Below are positions 1 through 8,222 of a stretch of 64,000 bases of DNA, piece by piece. Location of the stretch: positions 124,001 through 188,000 of the forward strand of contig CAMQGK010000642.1 of the NCBI GenBank assembly GCA_947000775.1. Reading direction: 5' to 3'. The translations under genes and the position numbers were made by a program. The stretch comes from Pterois miles (taxonomy: Eukaryota > Chordata > Actinopteri > Perciformes > Scorpaenidae). The notes beneath the pieces were generated by a model. That model was not told the DNA's origin and searched no databases. It saw nothing but the letters and a program-made list of their open reading frames with translations. The first letter of the stretch is position 1; every line of letters begins with the position of its first letter.

Positions 1-70
1 CTACTGCTGACCTGCTGTCTTCACCCCAAGACCCCCTGTACCCTCCGAGAAAAGACAAAAACAGGTCTGT
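1..70. repeat. Left arm of a long inverted repeat
   Basis: The first 70 bases are the imperfect reverse complement of 1557-1625, roughly 85% identical by eye. Both arms share AGGGTACAGGGGGTCTT and GTTTTTGTCTTTTCT. The left arm runs into the window edge, so its true length is unknown. It is open in one plus frame and contains the peptide KTPCTL, which also appears in the minus reading of the right arm, so the arms may be an inverted duplicated exon rather than transposon ends. The enclosed interval contains a later solo LTR. Confidence 0.7.
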
Positions 71-125
71 TGTGGGTCTCAGAAGGTTAAAGGAATAGTT
101 TGTCATTTTGGAAACATGCATATTC

Positions 126-906
126 TGTCACGACTATGGACTTTTTGTGTTAGTTAGTTTTGTCAATTAGTTTATGATTCTGGCTCTGTTTTGTTATTTT
201 GAGTTATATTATATGCATTCTAGTGTATTGTCTTGTCACCCACCCCTGGTGTCATCTTTTGTTTCACTCCCTGTCCTGGTGTCTTGTCTGTGGTTGTTTC
301 CTGTTTTATTTTGAAAGTCTTGCATCTCTGTGTTGTTTCAGCTTTATTTCCTGTCTTTGTCTGTTTTCCCTCCTTTTTTGATTTTCCGCTCCGCCCTGAT
401 TGTTTCCACCTGTGTGTCATCACCCTCTGTATTTAAACCACCCCTTTCCCTTTTGTTCTTGTCGGTCCATTTGTTTAGTTCCCTGTGATCTCCCAGTGCT
501 CCACGTTTCCTTCTACGGGATTTGTGTGCTACTTGTGTTTTTCCCCGGATTCCCTTTAGACTCCTTCCTCCTGGTGTTGCTTTGTGTCTCTTTTCTTTTC
601 TTGGTAGGTTTTCTTATCCTGTTTAAATGTCTTCCTGTGCACTCCTAGCTGTCCTGTCTCTCACTTGTCTGGGTTTGTTCCATTGTTTATCCTCCCTGTC
701 TCTTCTGTCTTTTTTGGGGGGGTTGTAGTGGTTTTGTGTTTAATTTATATCTCTTTCAAGTTACAGTTTATTATTTTTATTACTAAAAATTCCAATCTAT
801 CGGTCTATAATGAAGGGCTCACTTTTTGTTAATTCATCCATTTGTGTGTGGTCTGCGTTTGGGGTTCTTCCGTACTTCCTTCCTTATTCACTAGTACCCC
901 CTGACA
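126..906 (+). mobile_element. Solo LTR of an LTR retrotransposon with 5-bp target duplication
   Basis: This 781-bp element starts TGTCA and ends TGACA, the usual 5'-TG..CA-3' ends in a 5-bp inverted terminal repeat. It is flanked by TATTC on both sides (121-125 and 907-911), a clean 5-bp target-site duplication. The interior is pyrimidine-rich with a TATA-like box at 430-437. There is no gag or pol between the duplications, so this is a solo LTR left by recombination between two LTRs of one insertion. A 5-bp duplication fits Gypsy/Ty3, Copia, BEL or some retroviral families. The text resembles Gypsy-type LTRs common in percomorph fish (from memory). Boundaries are secure; the family is not. 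Confidence 0.85.
430..437 (+). promoter_or_regulatory. TATA-like box inside the solo LTR
   Basis: TATTTAAA lies about 305 bases into the LTR, preceded by CACCCTCTG and followed by a C/T-rich stretch. This is where a U3/R promoter would sit, so the U3-R boundary is probably about 25-30 bases downstream. Orientation of the LTR as plus rests mainly on this box. No experiment here shows it is active. Confidence 0.4.
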
Positions 907-911
907 TATTC

Positions 912-1295
912 ACTTTGTAGCCAGACAGGCCAGAGCGGTATCAATCTTTTCATCTAACTGGCTGCAAGAAAACAAATTAGAGCATTTCCAAAATGTTTAC
1001 CTGATCCTTGAAGATTACAAAAGCAGCAAAAGTGACATAAAGTTTTGACAGGCTAAAGTTAACATGCTAATGATTCTTCCAGCTGCCTTCTTTAATAATG
1101 TTGCATTGCTTCAATTGTGTCAAAGATGAAGCCTACAAATGTTTTCTAGACTCACATAAGCTGTGACACGACTATTATTATGGTATTTAGACATGAATTA
1201 GTCATCATAGTTCATTGTTAATGCTGAAGTCTGGGAGACACTGATAGCAGACTAAGAGAAGGATCCACATAACTCACTTATTTTTCATGTCACAG
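912..1295. other. Relic repeat DNA right of the LTR; no gene seen
   Basis: Bases 978-1005 (GCATTTCCAAAATG core) are an imperfect reverse complement of 92-117 on the other side of the LTR, so the LTR landed inside an older palindromic repeat. The stretch GGTATCAATCTTTTCATCTA near 939 matches, in reverse, a repeat I recall as frequent in percomorph genomes. No reading frame or RNA gene is apparent. Confidence 0.4.
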
Positions 1296-1352
1296 GGCAG
1301 GACTTCTCCAGCTGAACCACACAACGCCAGCAGCATCACACCGCCGGTCTGA
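1296..1352 (+). CDS. Possible last coding exon of a gene lying left of the window
   Basis: A pyrimidine-rich run ending TTTTTCATGTCACAG (1281-1295) is a reasonable splice acceptor. The sequence after it reads GRTSPAEPHNASSITPPV and stops at TGA 1350-1352, followed by about 100 bases and an AATAAA signal at 1453-1458. Acceptor, short frame, stop and poly(A) signal in that order are what a 3'-terminal exon looks like. Eighteen residues without a stop are weak evidence, the phase of any upstream exon is unknown, and I recognise no family. The segment lies inside the inverted repeat, so it could be transposon-derived. Confidence 0.25.
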   Translation, partial: GRTSPAEPHNASSITPPV

Positions 1353-1452
1353 TGTGAGGAAGCTCCAGCAGAACAAGAGTCCACTCAGCACACTGAACCG
1401 CCTTCAACACCACGCTGTCCACACTCAGCTCCTTTCACGTTGAAGTCATCTA

Positions 1453-1458
1453 AATAAA
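1453..1458 (+). promoter_or_regulatory. Poly(A) signal AATAAA
   Basis: Canonical AATAAA in an A-rich context 101 bases after the TGA of the possible terminal exon at 1296-1352. The hexamer is common in AT-rich DNA, so its value depends on that exon being real. Confidence 0.3.
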
Positions 1459-1556
1459 AACAACTCAAACTTAAAAGATGATCCTGTGTTATGTTACCTA
1501 CTGATGTTGCGTTAACATCAAACTTCTTAACATTTTACACTAATCTCTCTTTTTCA

Positions 1557-1625
1557 CAGACAGGTTTTTGTCTTTTCTTAGAGGGTACAGGGGGTCTTTA
1601 GGGGGAGATAGCGGGCCAGCAGTAG
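1557..1625. repeat. Right arm of the long inverted repeat
   Basis: Imperfect reverse complement of 1-70, ending GCAGTAG against the window's opening CTACTGC. Without the 781-bp LTR and one target duplication, the arms would be about 840 bp apart, a size compatible with a non-autonomous DNA transposon. In the minus reading a TAA interrupts the KTPCTL frame shared with the left arm, so this copy is not coding now. Bases 1626-1915 to its right show nothing I can name. Confidence 0.65.
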
Positions 1626-1915
1626 ATGTGACATTTAAATGGTGAACATCATCTGAAAGCTGGGAACCTGAAGATTAATTTGAGATGCAGCTCAGCACTG
1701 TGTGTCAAGTTGTTCTAGTCATAAATCAAAATGAAACCTAACAAATACATTTTGAAAGTGTATAAGGGTTGAAAACATTATGATAGAAGTATATGATGGT
1801 CATTCCCATTTCCTTTTATGTCTCATAAATTAAGCATTTTTTGACATTTTTACCATTTGTTTCACCGATTTGGTGCTAAATTTAACCATTCTTTACCACT
1901 TGTGGATTGATAAAA

Positions 1916-2190
1916 AATGTATAGAAGAAGAAGAAGATCAACCTTTATTAGTCCCACTAGGGGAAATAGAATTTTTACACTCTGTTGTAACTTATACACA
2001 GTACATGCAGGACCCATATACATGCATCAAATGGAGAGGTGTCAGAGTGAGGGGGCTGCAAGCGCCCCGAGCAGTTGGGGGTTTGGTGCCTTGCTCAGGG
2101 GCACCTCAGCAGTGCCCAAGAGGTAAACTGGCACCTTTCCAGCTACCAGTTCACACTGATGTATATATCAATAAGCCCTTCAAAATACCA
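1916..2190 (-). mobile_element. 3' end of a non-LTR retroposon (LINE or SINE), minus strand
   Basis: It begins with an AGA microsatellite (AGAAGAAGAAGAAGATCAAC) and then TTTATTAGTCCCACTAGGGG, the reverse-complement form of a LINE 3' end (GGGACTAATAAA plus a TCT-repeat tail). The part near 2070-2155 (TTGCTCAGGGGCACCTCAGC, then CCAGCTACCAGTTCACACTG) is a very common teleost retroposon sequence by my recollection. It is truncated at its 5' side and has no reverse transcriptase. The short frames across it are incidental. Confidence 0.6.
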
Positions 2191-2599
2191 CATTAAGACA
2201 TGGAGACCTTGAGGAACATAAAAGAAGCCATAATGTGATTTTATGTCAAAAACTTTTGATAGATTTGCATTTTTCTACAATTGTGTTCTGGAAACTCAGA
2301 AGATCTGAAACCCCCTTACTGTCACTCCACGTAGACAAGCCATCCATCCTCTGAGTGCTCTAGGACTCTAGTTTGTGGTTGTTTCATGAAGCTGTGATTA
2401 TCCTGGAGGTCACCACAGGTCATTTTATACAGTGAGGTCAAGTTTCAAAAAGGTCTCAGTGCAATGAAATGGCTATTATGGGGACTAACATCATCACACA
2501 TGAATACATTTGGGCTGTTTAGGGAGCCTTGTCTGCAGAAATATTCATATTTTAGAGTAGGAGAAAATGAGACATTTATACTACATTCAACAAAACTGC
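2191..2599. other. No gene seen; probably decayed repeat
   Basis: AT-rich sequence without a convincing frame, RNA gene or regulatory cluster. Its last part leads directly into the interspersed repeat at 2600 and may be a diverged end of the same element. Confidence 0.3.
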
Positions 2600-2875
2600 A
2601 TGTGATTATCATAAAGTGGGCATGTCTGTAAAGGGGACTTATGGGTACCCACAGAACCCATATTCACTCACATACTGTTTCTAGAGGTCAGAGGTCAAGG
2701 GACCTCTATGAAAACCACCATGCCAGTTTTTCTTCACCAAGGTTTCGTGTAACTTTGCTGTATTATGTAACAACCTTATGGACAAGCTAGCATGACATGA
2801 TTGGACCAAGGTTTTCTTCGGTTTTCTAGTTTCATATGATACCAGTATCTTAACTCTAACTCTATCACTAGCTTA
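2600..2875. mobile_element. Percomorph interspersed repeat (unclassified)
   Basis: The ordered motifs CATAAAGTGGGCATGTCTGT, GAGGTCAGAGGTCAAGGGAC, CATGCCAGTTTTTC, ACAAGCTAGCATGACATG and TTTTCTAGTTTCATATGAT make up a repeat I recall as abundant in percomorph genomes. It is non-coding and diverged, so an old insertion. The assignment is from memory and I cannot give the family name. Confidence 0.55.
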
Positions 2876-3300
2876 AAAACAGAATGGCGGCCAAGCCCAC
2901 TGGAGTTTTAAGAGGCTATTTGCGGTAAAAGTCACTTAATATATTGGAGGCGCCATCATGGATGCTTATGTGCTTATTTGAAAGGTCTTGAAAAAACGAA
3001 GGCAATGATGATTTCTGCACATCGTCTTCACTTTAGGAAATGACTTCATTACAGCAGAGTGTGATGGAAAGTTTAAAGAGGAAGCGCATCATTTATTCAT
3101 ATGGTGCTAAATGATGAAATGTATAGTATCACTATTGGTCTTTCAATAATCACAAATCCGAATTTTGGTTATATTCATGTTTAAATTTAGATTAATTGTA
3201 CCACTATGAGCTTTTGAATGAATCCTTGAATTAAGATAAATTTACACTGCAATTAAACTGAAAACAAGGTCCTGCTAAGATACCAAATGGAAAATATGAG
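2876..3300. other. No gene seen
   Basis: AT-rich, no long frame in either strand, no recognisable splice-site pair or RNA gene. ATGGCGGCCAAGC at 2884 looks like an initiator context but the frame closes quickly and has no supporting neighbours. Confidence 0.3.
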
Positions 3301-3307
3301 TCCATTA

Positions 3308-3352
3308 TATCATTCATCCGTCCATCCATACGTCCGTGTGTTCGTCCATCCT
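3308..3352. repeat. Degenerate (CATC/CGTC)n microsatellite
   Basis: ATTCATCCGTCCATCCATAC followed by GTCCGTGTGTTCGTCCATCC forms an imperfect tetranucleotide run of about 45 bases. It abuts the interspersed repeat starting near 3355, a common arrangement at retroposon ends. Confidence 0.6.
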
Positions 3353-3354
3353 GT

Positions 3355-3600
3355 TCATTCTCCTTGACGTGATATCTGTGAGCAAATATCTTTCAGATTT
3401 CAACATTCACCTGGACTCGAAGAACTGACTAGATTTTGGTGATCAAAGGTCATCTTACAATACGTATTTAGCTCAAGGACTCAAGAATTCAGAAGCTAAT
3501 TATGACAATTTCACCCAAATGTTTAATAGGATAAAATGATGAAGTGATGACATTTTGGACAGATATGGATGTAAACTTCAATTTTAGCGGTTGGTGGAGA
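3355..3600. mobile_element. Teleost interspersed repeat, old copy
   Basis: TTGACGTGATATCTGTGAGC, TTTGGTGATCAAAGGTCA, CAAGAATTCAGAAGCTAATT, TGACAATTTCACCCAAATGT and AATAGGATAAAATGATGAAG occur in the order I recall for a widespread teleost repeat. It is internally rearranged or shortened and carries no open frame. Family name not known to me. Confidence 0.5.
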
Positions 3601-3666
3601 CTTTTACTTGAAGCAACAGTGGCTAGAAATGGAGCAAATGTGAAGTATTTTTATAAGATAGTCACT

Positions 3667-4150
3667 ATATCCTGACAAAAATATGATGTTCCTCTGTGTC
3701 CTCCAGTGCTCCTGATGACGTTGCAAGATTTCACAGACTGGGAAAACAATCAATCAGAGCGCCAGAGAGTGCTGTCTCTGAGCAGCCGTCAATCACTCAC
3801 AAACTCTGATCAAACGTCAAACTAGGCAGTGCTGATCAAATATGAATCAATATCCTGTTAATGTCATGTTCATTTATCTCCTCAGATGTTTTCAGAAACA
3901 TTTTGTTGTGTGCTGTTTAGCTGTAAAATGAGGAAGTTAGTAACCCGGCAGCCATGTTGAGATCAGCTGAGGAAATACCAAACATCACCACTTTCTGTGA
4001 GCAACAGTCATTACAGTAACAGAATACTGATTCATATTTGAATTTGCTGGGTTTGATTGTAGTTGGCAAGTGACTGACAGCTCCCTCTGTTGAATGAACA
4101 GCCGATAGGAAGGCTCGATAGGAACCCTCTCTCTCCTGTCTCCCGTCACG
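3667..4150. mobile_element. Probable interspersed repeat, non-coding
   Basis: The motifs ATGAATCAATATCCTGTTAA, CTCCTCAGATGTTTTCAGAA, GCTGTAAAATGAGGAAGTTA and GGCAGCCATGTTGAGATCAG match, from memory, a repeat found near and within many percomorph genes. The stretch ends near CTCTCTCCTGTCTCCCGTCA. No frame, no terminal repeats that I can pair. Confidence 0.4.
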
Positions 4151-4523
4151 GACCGGATCTTTTAAAACCTTAAAACACGTCTAGTTTTCTCACCAATGTC
4201 ATGCTCACATGCTGGATATTGCCAATAAAGTTATATTTATTAGCCACAAACTAACAGCTGGCATTCCTGCAATGGAGAACTGGTTGATCTGGACTTATGG
4301 TGCCTTCAAAAGACAGCTCAGAGTTCAAGACTTGTGACATGTTTCTTGATACTGTGAGAAATGGACCATGGAAGCTCATTTTTCGGTGCATAATAAGTTA
4401 ATATAATGTAATAAATGTCATAGTCATAGATTGTTGTTCTTGGTAATTCTGGAAGATGTCTGAGGAAATCGTTGACATTTCCAAAGGCCTCATCTTTTCC
4501 TCTGTTGTTATGCCGTTACCTTT
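4151..4523. other. No gene seen
   Basis: AT-rich DNA between the repeat at 3667-4150 and the candidate hAT element. It ends in a T-run (4521-4527) that forms part of the probable hAT target site. Confidence 0.3.
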
Positions 4524-4531
4524 TTTTCCTT

Positions 4532-5291
4532 ACAGTGACGAGACATCCCGGTTTGAGTGGGACTGTGCTGTGTCCCAAGTCCTATCCGTTTTCAGCAGTC
4601 ACGAATAAATAAAATAACAACAAAATAACAATATAATACTTACATAGGCGTTTATCTATATATATTCCATTCATTGATTAATCTGTGCGCATGTATACAG
4701 AGAGCCAGCACAGTGCGCTGCTGCAGACTTTATAGAGAGTGATGTTGCGCGCAGTCAAGCCACAATTACGCACGGGCACAACAGATCCGCTGGTTACATT
4801 TTCTGCAGTTTTGAACCACAGAACCCTCCGTGCTATGTGCACATCAAATGTGTTGATTTGATTAATTATTCTTATGCGCAGCAACAGCAATTTAGCTCTG
4901 CTAAAAACTCCATTAGGACCGTCCGTTCCTGTCAGTCTCTCACCCGGATGGTGTCTCCATCTTGGCCAAAACGTCTGAGATCCGCAATTTTAATTATAAT
5001 AGCCTGAGTCTGTAGCGAGTAACATGAGGTGAAGTTGAAAAAATAATGTACGTAGTCCCAGACAACAATTTCCTCCGTGGGAAACTCTGTACAGGACGTC
5101 CTAACTGTGAGTGCGCCATGACGCGGATAGACCTGTGATTAAAAGTCTTTAATGTGATAAATCATGATTGTCACAGCCTCTAATGCACCGTCCTATAATA
5201 ATGTCTTCTTTCTGATCCCACTCCACGTTGACGTGTGGTTTATTCATTTAATGGTCCTGGTTTTGGGGTTTGAAAATATGGTCACCCTACA
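4532..5291. mobile_element. Candidate non-autonomous hAT transposon
   Basis: The 760-bp interval is flanked by the same 8 bases, TTTTCCTT (4524-4531 and 5292-5299), and 8 bp is the hAT target-duplication length. The left end reads ACAGTGACGAGACATCCC; the right end read backwards is TGTAGGGTGACCATAT, of the TAGGGTGACC type used by vertebrate hAT elements. The ends match imperfectly (8 of 11 around GTGAC). No transposase is present; the 70-codon minus frame at 4678-4890 has no recognisable motif. The T-rich target weakens the duplication evidence. Confidence 0.45.
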
Positions 5292-5394
5292 TTTTCCTTC
5301 ATTATGTAACCAACTTGCTAAATTGTTAGCCTCTGTGAGGTCTGATTAGATAGTAAAGTATTATATATTAAATTATTATATAATGTGACCACCA

Positions 5395-5475
5395 TATATG
5401 GACATTTTGCGGCCAATCAGACGCGCTGTTAGCAGGGGCCTGATGATTGTATGGTTGCCATGGTTTTATGCAGGT
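5395..5475 (+). promoter_or_regulatory. Candidate promoter: CCAAT box and RFX X-box-like site
   Basis: GGCCAATCAG at 5410-5419 is a full CCAAT (NF-Y) box. About 35 bases on, GGTTGCCATGG at 5453-5463 matches the first half of the RFX X-box (GTTGCCATGG) but lacks the YAAC half. CCAAT and X-box sites cooperate in some vertebrate promoters, including MHC class II and ciliary genes. No clear TATA box lies nearby. The sequence downstream is richer in CpG than its surroundings. Confidence 0.35.
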
Positions 5476-5626
5476 GCATCATTTCAAGACGATCACAATT
5501 TAAACACAAACTTTCTGACGGCTGAAGCGGACGACGAAGAGAGCACCAAGCAGTGTTTATTTTTGCATCTGGACCTCGACTACAGACGACCTACAACTAG
5601 CTGACAGACTGTTCACCTGGAAAACG
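5476..5626 (+). other. Candidate 5' exon (mostly untranslated)
   Basis: The interval follows the CCAAT/X-box cluster, is less AT-rich than its surroundings, and ends at AAAAC|GTGAGAT, a usable splice donor at 5626/5627. A frame of 68 codons from ATG 5398 stops inside it (TAG), but that ATG precedes the CCAAT box, so I do not treat it as coding. Placing this as exon 1 of the gene whose exons lie at 6.6-10 kb is inference from position and strand only. Confidence 0.25.
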
Positions 5627-6419
5627 TGAGATTTCTACACTATTAACCGATGTGTTGTTGTTTTTTTAAACCGTATTTTACGTTGAGACTCCCCCAAATG
5701 CACTGATGTAGCTAGCTAGGCTAATGGCTAATATTGGTAATATTTTCAGCTTCCAGAGTAAATTACTCAGACAAGACTGACGTTTGACTGTTGTGTGTAA
5801 GTTTCAATGAGTGCCAAACTGCTTTAGTTTGTTTTATAACTCTCATGTGTAACAAATAAACATGTTGAGAAGCACACAAATAACGTAGGCCTGTATATTT
5901 CAACTTGTTGGTGATCTAGACGTGGTGCAAGCGGTGACGATTATTTGAATATGCTAATAATTCACACATTTTGTAAACTTGAGGGGTATTTTTGAAAAGG
6001 CTATTTTACACATATGATGTTGAACGTCGTTCACAAACGTGTAAAATGTCATCGGCCCGAACAACACACAGGGAGAGCAGCAGATTAGATTGCTCTACAA
6101 CAATCTCCGTTATGGTGCCCACCATTAATCAATCAGCATGAGAGCTTAAAACATATTATTTAATGAAGTCTGTGAAAGTCTGTGGCTCTGGCTCTTAAAA
6201 TCAGCTATATTAAGGCAAAAGTAGGTTTTCACAGACAGGGCCAGTGACAGATCATGGACTTTATACAGCCTAATCGTTCATATGGTCATATATTCTGAAT
6301 AAAATATGATGAATATCAGCCAAGGCTAGGTGTCATTTAGGTAGTTTTCAGAAATATTACATTTATTACTGTTTTCTGTACAATTAAGCTTCATCAGTGC
6401 TAATAATAAGAGAGTAACT
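5627..6419. other. Presumed intron; nothing else seen
   Basis: AT-rich sequence without long frames, recognisable repeats or RNA genes. It would be the first intron if 5476-5626 is an exon. Confidence 0.3.
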
Positions 6420-6739
6420 GTGTGCTGCACATTGTACCAGCATCATATGTTGACATGTGGGAGGCCTCCTGCAATACTAACACTGTGAAAGAAATGCATA
6501 CATTTGGCACTATTTTATTATTATTTTTAATACTGCAAACACTTGTGTATAATGAGATTTCCTTCAAATGAAGTCATTATATAATTGCATTGTGGTACTG
6601 ATGCTTGTAACGGACATGATGTGGAGCAGTGGTCTGAGGGTTGTATTTGTTTTTTACCTTCAGATGGACAAGTGCGCTGGTTCTTCCCCTGGCCCTCGAC
6701 TAGGAAACAAGGTAAGAAGTACACGGACCCCACAGAACC
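6420..6739 (+). repeat. Segmental duplication, copy 1 (paired with 8223-8542)
   Basis: These 320 bases align without a gap to 8223-8542 at a constant offset of 1803, with about 15 differences by eye (about 95% identity). The unit runs from GTGTGCTGCACATTGTACC to ACAGAACC and carries intron sequence, a splice acceptor and the first 76 bases of a coding exon. Copy 2 ends at exactly the base where a LINE inserted, so the duplication may once have been longer there. Confidence 0.9.
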
Positions 6740-6767
6740 CAAACATCCCATTTTTGGCACATTTTAA
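6664..6767 (+). CDS. Candidate coding exon, copy 1 (VRWFFPWP core), truncated
   Basis: The acceptor TTTTTTACCTTCAG ends at 6663. In the frame that takes one base from the upstream exon, the exon reads GQVRWFFPWPSTRKQGKKYT, then DPTEPKHPIFGTF, and stops at TAA 6765-6767. The other two frames carry a stop in this copy or in copy 2; only this frame is open in both. Copy differences in this frame are Q/K, S/L, R/K and D/Y plus one silent change. The stop falls where a minus-strand Rex1 fragment begins, so the proline-rich continuation found in copy 2 is missing. AAG|GTAAGA at 6711/6712 also looks like a donor and would give a 48-base exon. Function unknown. Confidence 0.4.
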
Positions 6768-7010
6768 GATAAGGTAAGATAAGATAAGATGAACCTTTAT
6801 TAATCCCCGGAGGGAAATTCGGGTGTTATAGCAGCAGCAACAACAGTACAGATGAAACAACAGTACAGATGAATTACAATGTAAGTAAAAAAGAAGGGGC
6901 AATGAAGGAAATGGCAACAGAATAAATAAGTAAAATAGCAATAAGTAAAGTAAAGTGCAGCAGGTGGGTGGGTATTGTATATGTATATACAATATATGCA
7001 TTTTCTATAA
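6765..7010 (-). mobile_element. Rex1-type LINE, 3'-UTR fragment, minus strand
   Basis: It starts with a TAAGA-repeat tail and GAACCTTTATTAATCCCCGG, then AGCAGCAGCAACAACAG, and continues to GGTGGGTGGGTATTGTATAT. This is the reverse complement of the 3' UTR of the LINE at 8543-9734 (for example ATACAATACCCACCCACCTG at 9525). The copy is 5'-truncated and has no coding sequence, as usual for LINEs primed from the 3' end. It lies next to the same exon that received the second Rex1 copy, in opposite orientation. Confidence 0.8.
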
Positions 7011-7346
7011 ATACAGTGGTAAAAGAACAACCTTACTCTGACCTCTTGTCGAAAATTAAGAAACAAAAATGTTCTAATTTGTTGTTGCAGGGGTCGGAAA
7101 CAATCAATATTAAGCTTAACATTAAGTTTAATTATGACACCACGTCATCCATCTTTACGTGCATAGCAACATAAAAACACCCTCTTTCCTCCCATAATCA
7201 GACATTGTAATTAATCCTTATGAAAATATGAAAACATCCACATCTGAGTTAACCCTCTTAGATCCACAGCAGATCCACACAGATTAGAATCCACACAGAT
7301 TTTTTTGTTTTGGAGGTGGGGGGGGGTCATCTTGATGACTGTATGT
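7011..7346. other. Presumed intron; poly-G run
   Basis: AT-rich intronic-looking sequence with no coding frame of note. A run of ten G at 7317-7326 follows GATTTTTTTGTTTTGG and borders the third copy of the exon-acceptor region. Confidence 0.3.
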
Positions 7347-7563
7347 TAACATGATGTGGAGCAGTGGATAGAAGGTTTATGTATGTTTTTTACCTTCAGA
7401 TGGACCGAGGCTACACATGGAAAGGTGTCCTCATTCCCTTCCCCAACCGGCGCAGCCCGCGACTCATCCTGCATCGGATCGCAGCACCAACTTCCGCAAG
7501 TGGCTCTCCACCTGTCTCTCTTCCTGTCTCTCCATCTGTCCATCACGCTGTCACTCCATCTAG
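7347..7563 (+). pseudogene. Third copy of the exon acceptor region with a diverged exon
   Basis: ACATGATGTGGAGCAGTGG and TTTTTTACCTTCAGATGGAC are shared with the acceptor regions of the exon copies at 6664 and 8467, so this is a paralogous exon start (7400). After ATGGAC the exon no longer resembles the others. In the phase used by the other copies it reads GPRLHMERCPHSLPQPAQPA and stops at TAG 7561-7563. Another frame, from ATG 7400, stays open to 7867 but runs into a retroposon tail. It may be a decayed duplicate or an alternative exon with its own sequence. Confidence 0.35.
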
Positions 7564-7689
7564 CACTAACCCTCTGGCTTCCCGTAGACCATCCTCTCCC
7601 TCTACCGCTCACTCTTCTTCAGTGTCCTCCTCTACCTCTTCTTCAGTCTTCCTCCCTAGGTTTTCCCATTTCATCCAATCACACCACCA

Positions 7690-7945
7690 ACAGCAAGGCA
7701 AGAGAAGGCAAGTTGATTTATATCGCCCATTTCAGCAACAAGGCAATTCAATGTGCTCTACACAAAACATCGAAACTATTGAGACAATGTTCAGAAGAAA
7801 CACCACAAAAGGACATTTAAATACAGTTAAAAAAATTCATTACAGAGCCAAGAGAATAGAAAATTAAAACAAAATAAAATCGAATAAGGCAGGTGTAAAA
7901 TACAATAAGAAAGTTACAGTGCAGTGACTAATAATAATAATAAAT
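7690..7945 (-). mobile_element. LINE/SINE 3' end, minus strand, with (TAA)n
   Basis: AAGGCAAGAGAAGGCAAGTT followed by GATTTATATCGCCCATTTCA, CAGCAACAAGGCAATTCAAT and an A-rich stretch containing TTACAGTGCAGTGA is a very common teleost retroposon 3' end read backwards (from memory, consensus around TTTATTTGTATAGCACATTT). It ends in ATAATAATAATAATAA. Open frames entering it from 7400 are therefore partly transposon-derived. Confidence 0.6.
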
Positions 7946-8117
7946 AATTATTTGATTTATTATATATTCAGTTTAGTCTTTTCTGGAGCATCCAATTGCT
8001 GGTTTGTTCAGTTTACTTACTCAGTTCTTACTGAACCATAGTCCCCTGGTGATGTTGTTATGTAAATTTGTGTATCCTGTGCATAATTATTTTAACATAC
8101 TTTGTTGTCTTCCATAG

Positions 8118-8188
8118 CGCCCCCATCCCAGAGCCGGAGCAGGAACTCAGGCAGCCTTCGAGACCGAACCCCGCTAAAGCCATACCAG
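8118..8188 (+). CDS. Candidate 71-base coding exon, proline-rich
   Basis: Bounded by acceptor TTGTTGTCTTCCATAG (ending 8117) and donor CCAG|GTATTT (8188/8189). One frame reads APIPEPEQELRQPSRPNPAK then AIP and leaves a single G at the 3' edge. The next candidate exon at 8467 starts AT GGA, so joining gives GAT and continues into the only frame open in both copies of that exon. The phase match would occur by chance one time in three, but composition also fits: this peptide and the downstream repeats are both rich in P, E, A and K. Domain and function unknown. Confidence 0.45.
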
Positions 8189-8222
8189 GTATTTGCATAC
8201 TAGGCAAGCTCTCAGCTATGCA

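Noticed and set aside
199..648. Overlapping short frames rich in F, L, C and S
   Set aside because: They lie in the pyrimidine-rich part of the solo LTR and reflect T/C composition.
1870..2196. 108-codon plus-strand frame
   Set aside because: It crosses the minus-strand retroposon tail; the peptide derives from non-coding repeat sequence.
4678..4890. 70-codon minus-strand frame inside the candidate hAT element
   Set aside because: No transposase motif, no support for splicing, length expected by chance.
5398..5604. 68-codon frame starting ATG 5398
   Set aside because: The start lies upstream of the CCAAT box at 5410, so this ATG would not be in the transcript if that promoter is used.
7364..7867. 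167-codon frame over the third exon copy
   Set aside because: Its 3' third is a retroposon tail and the phase differs from that of the related exons. I kept only the acceptor homology and the short frame in the shared phase.
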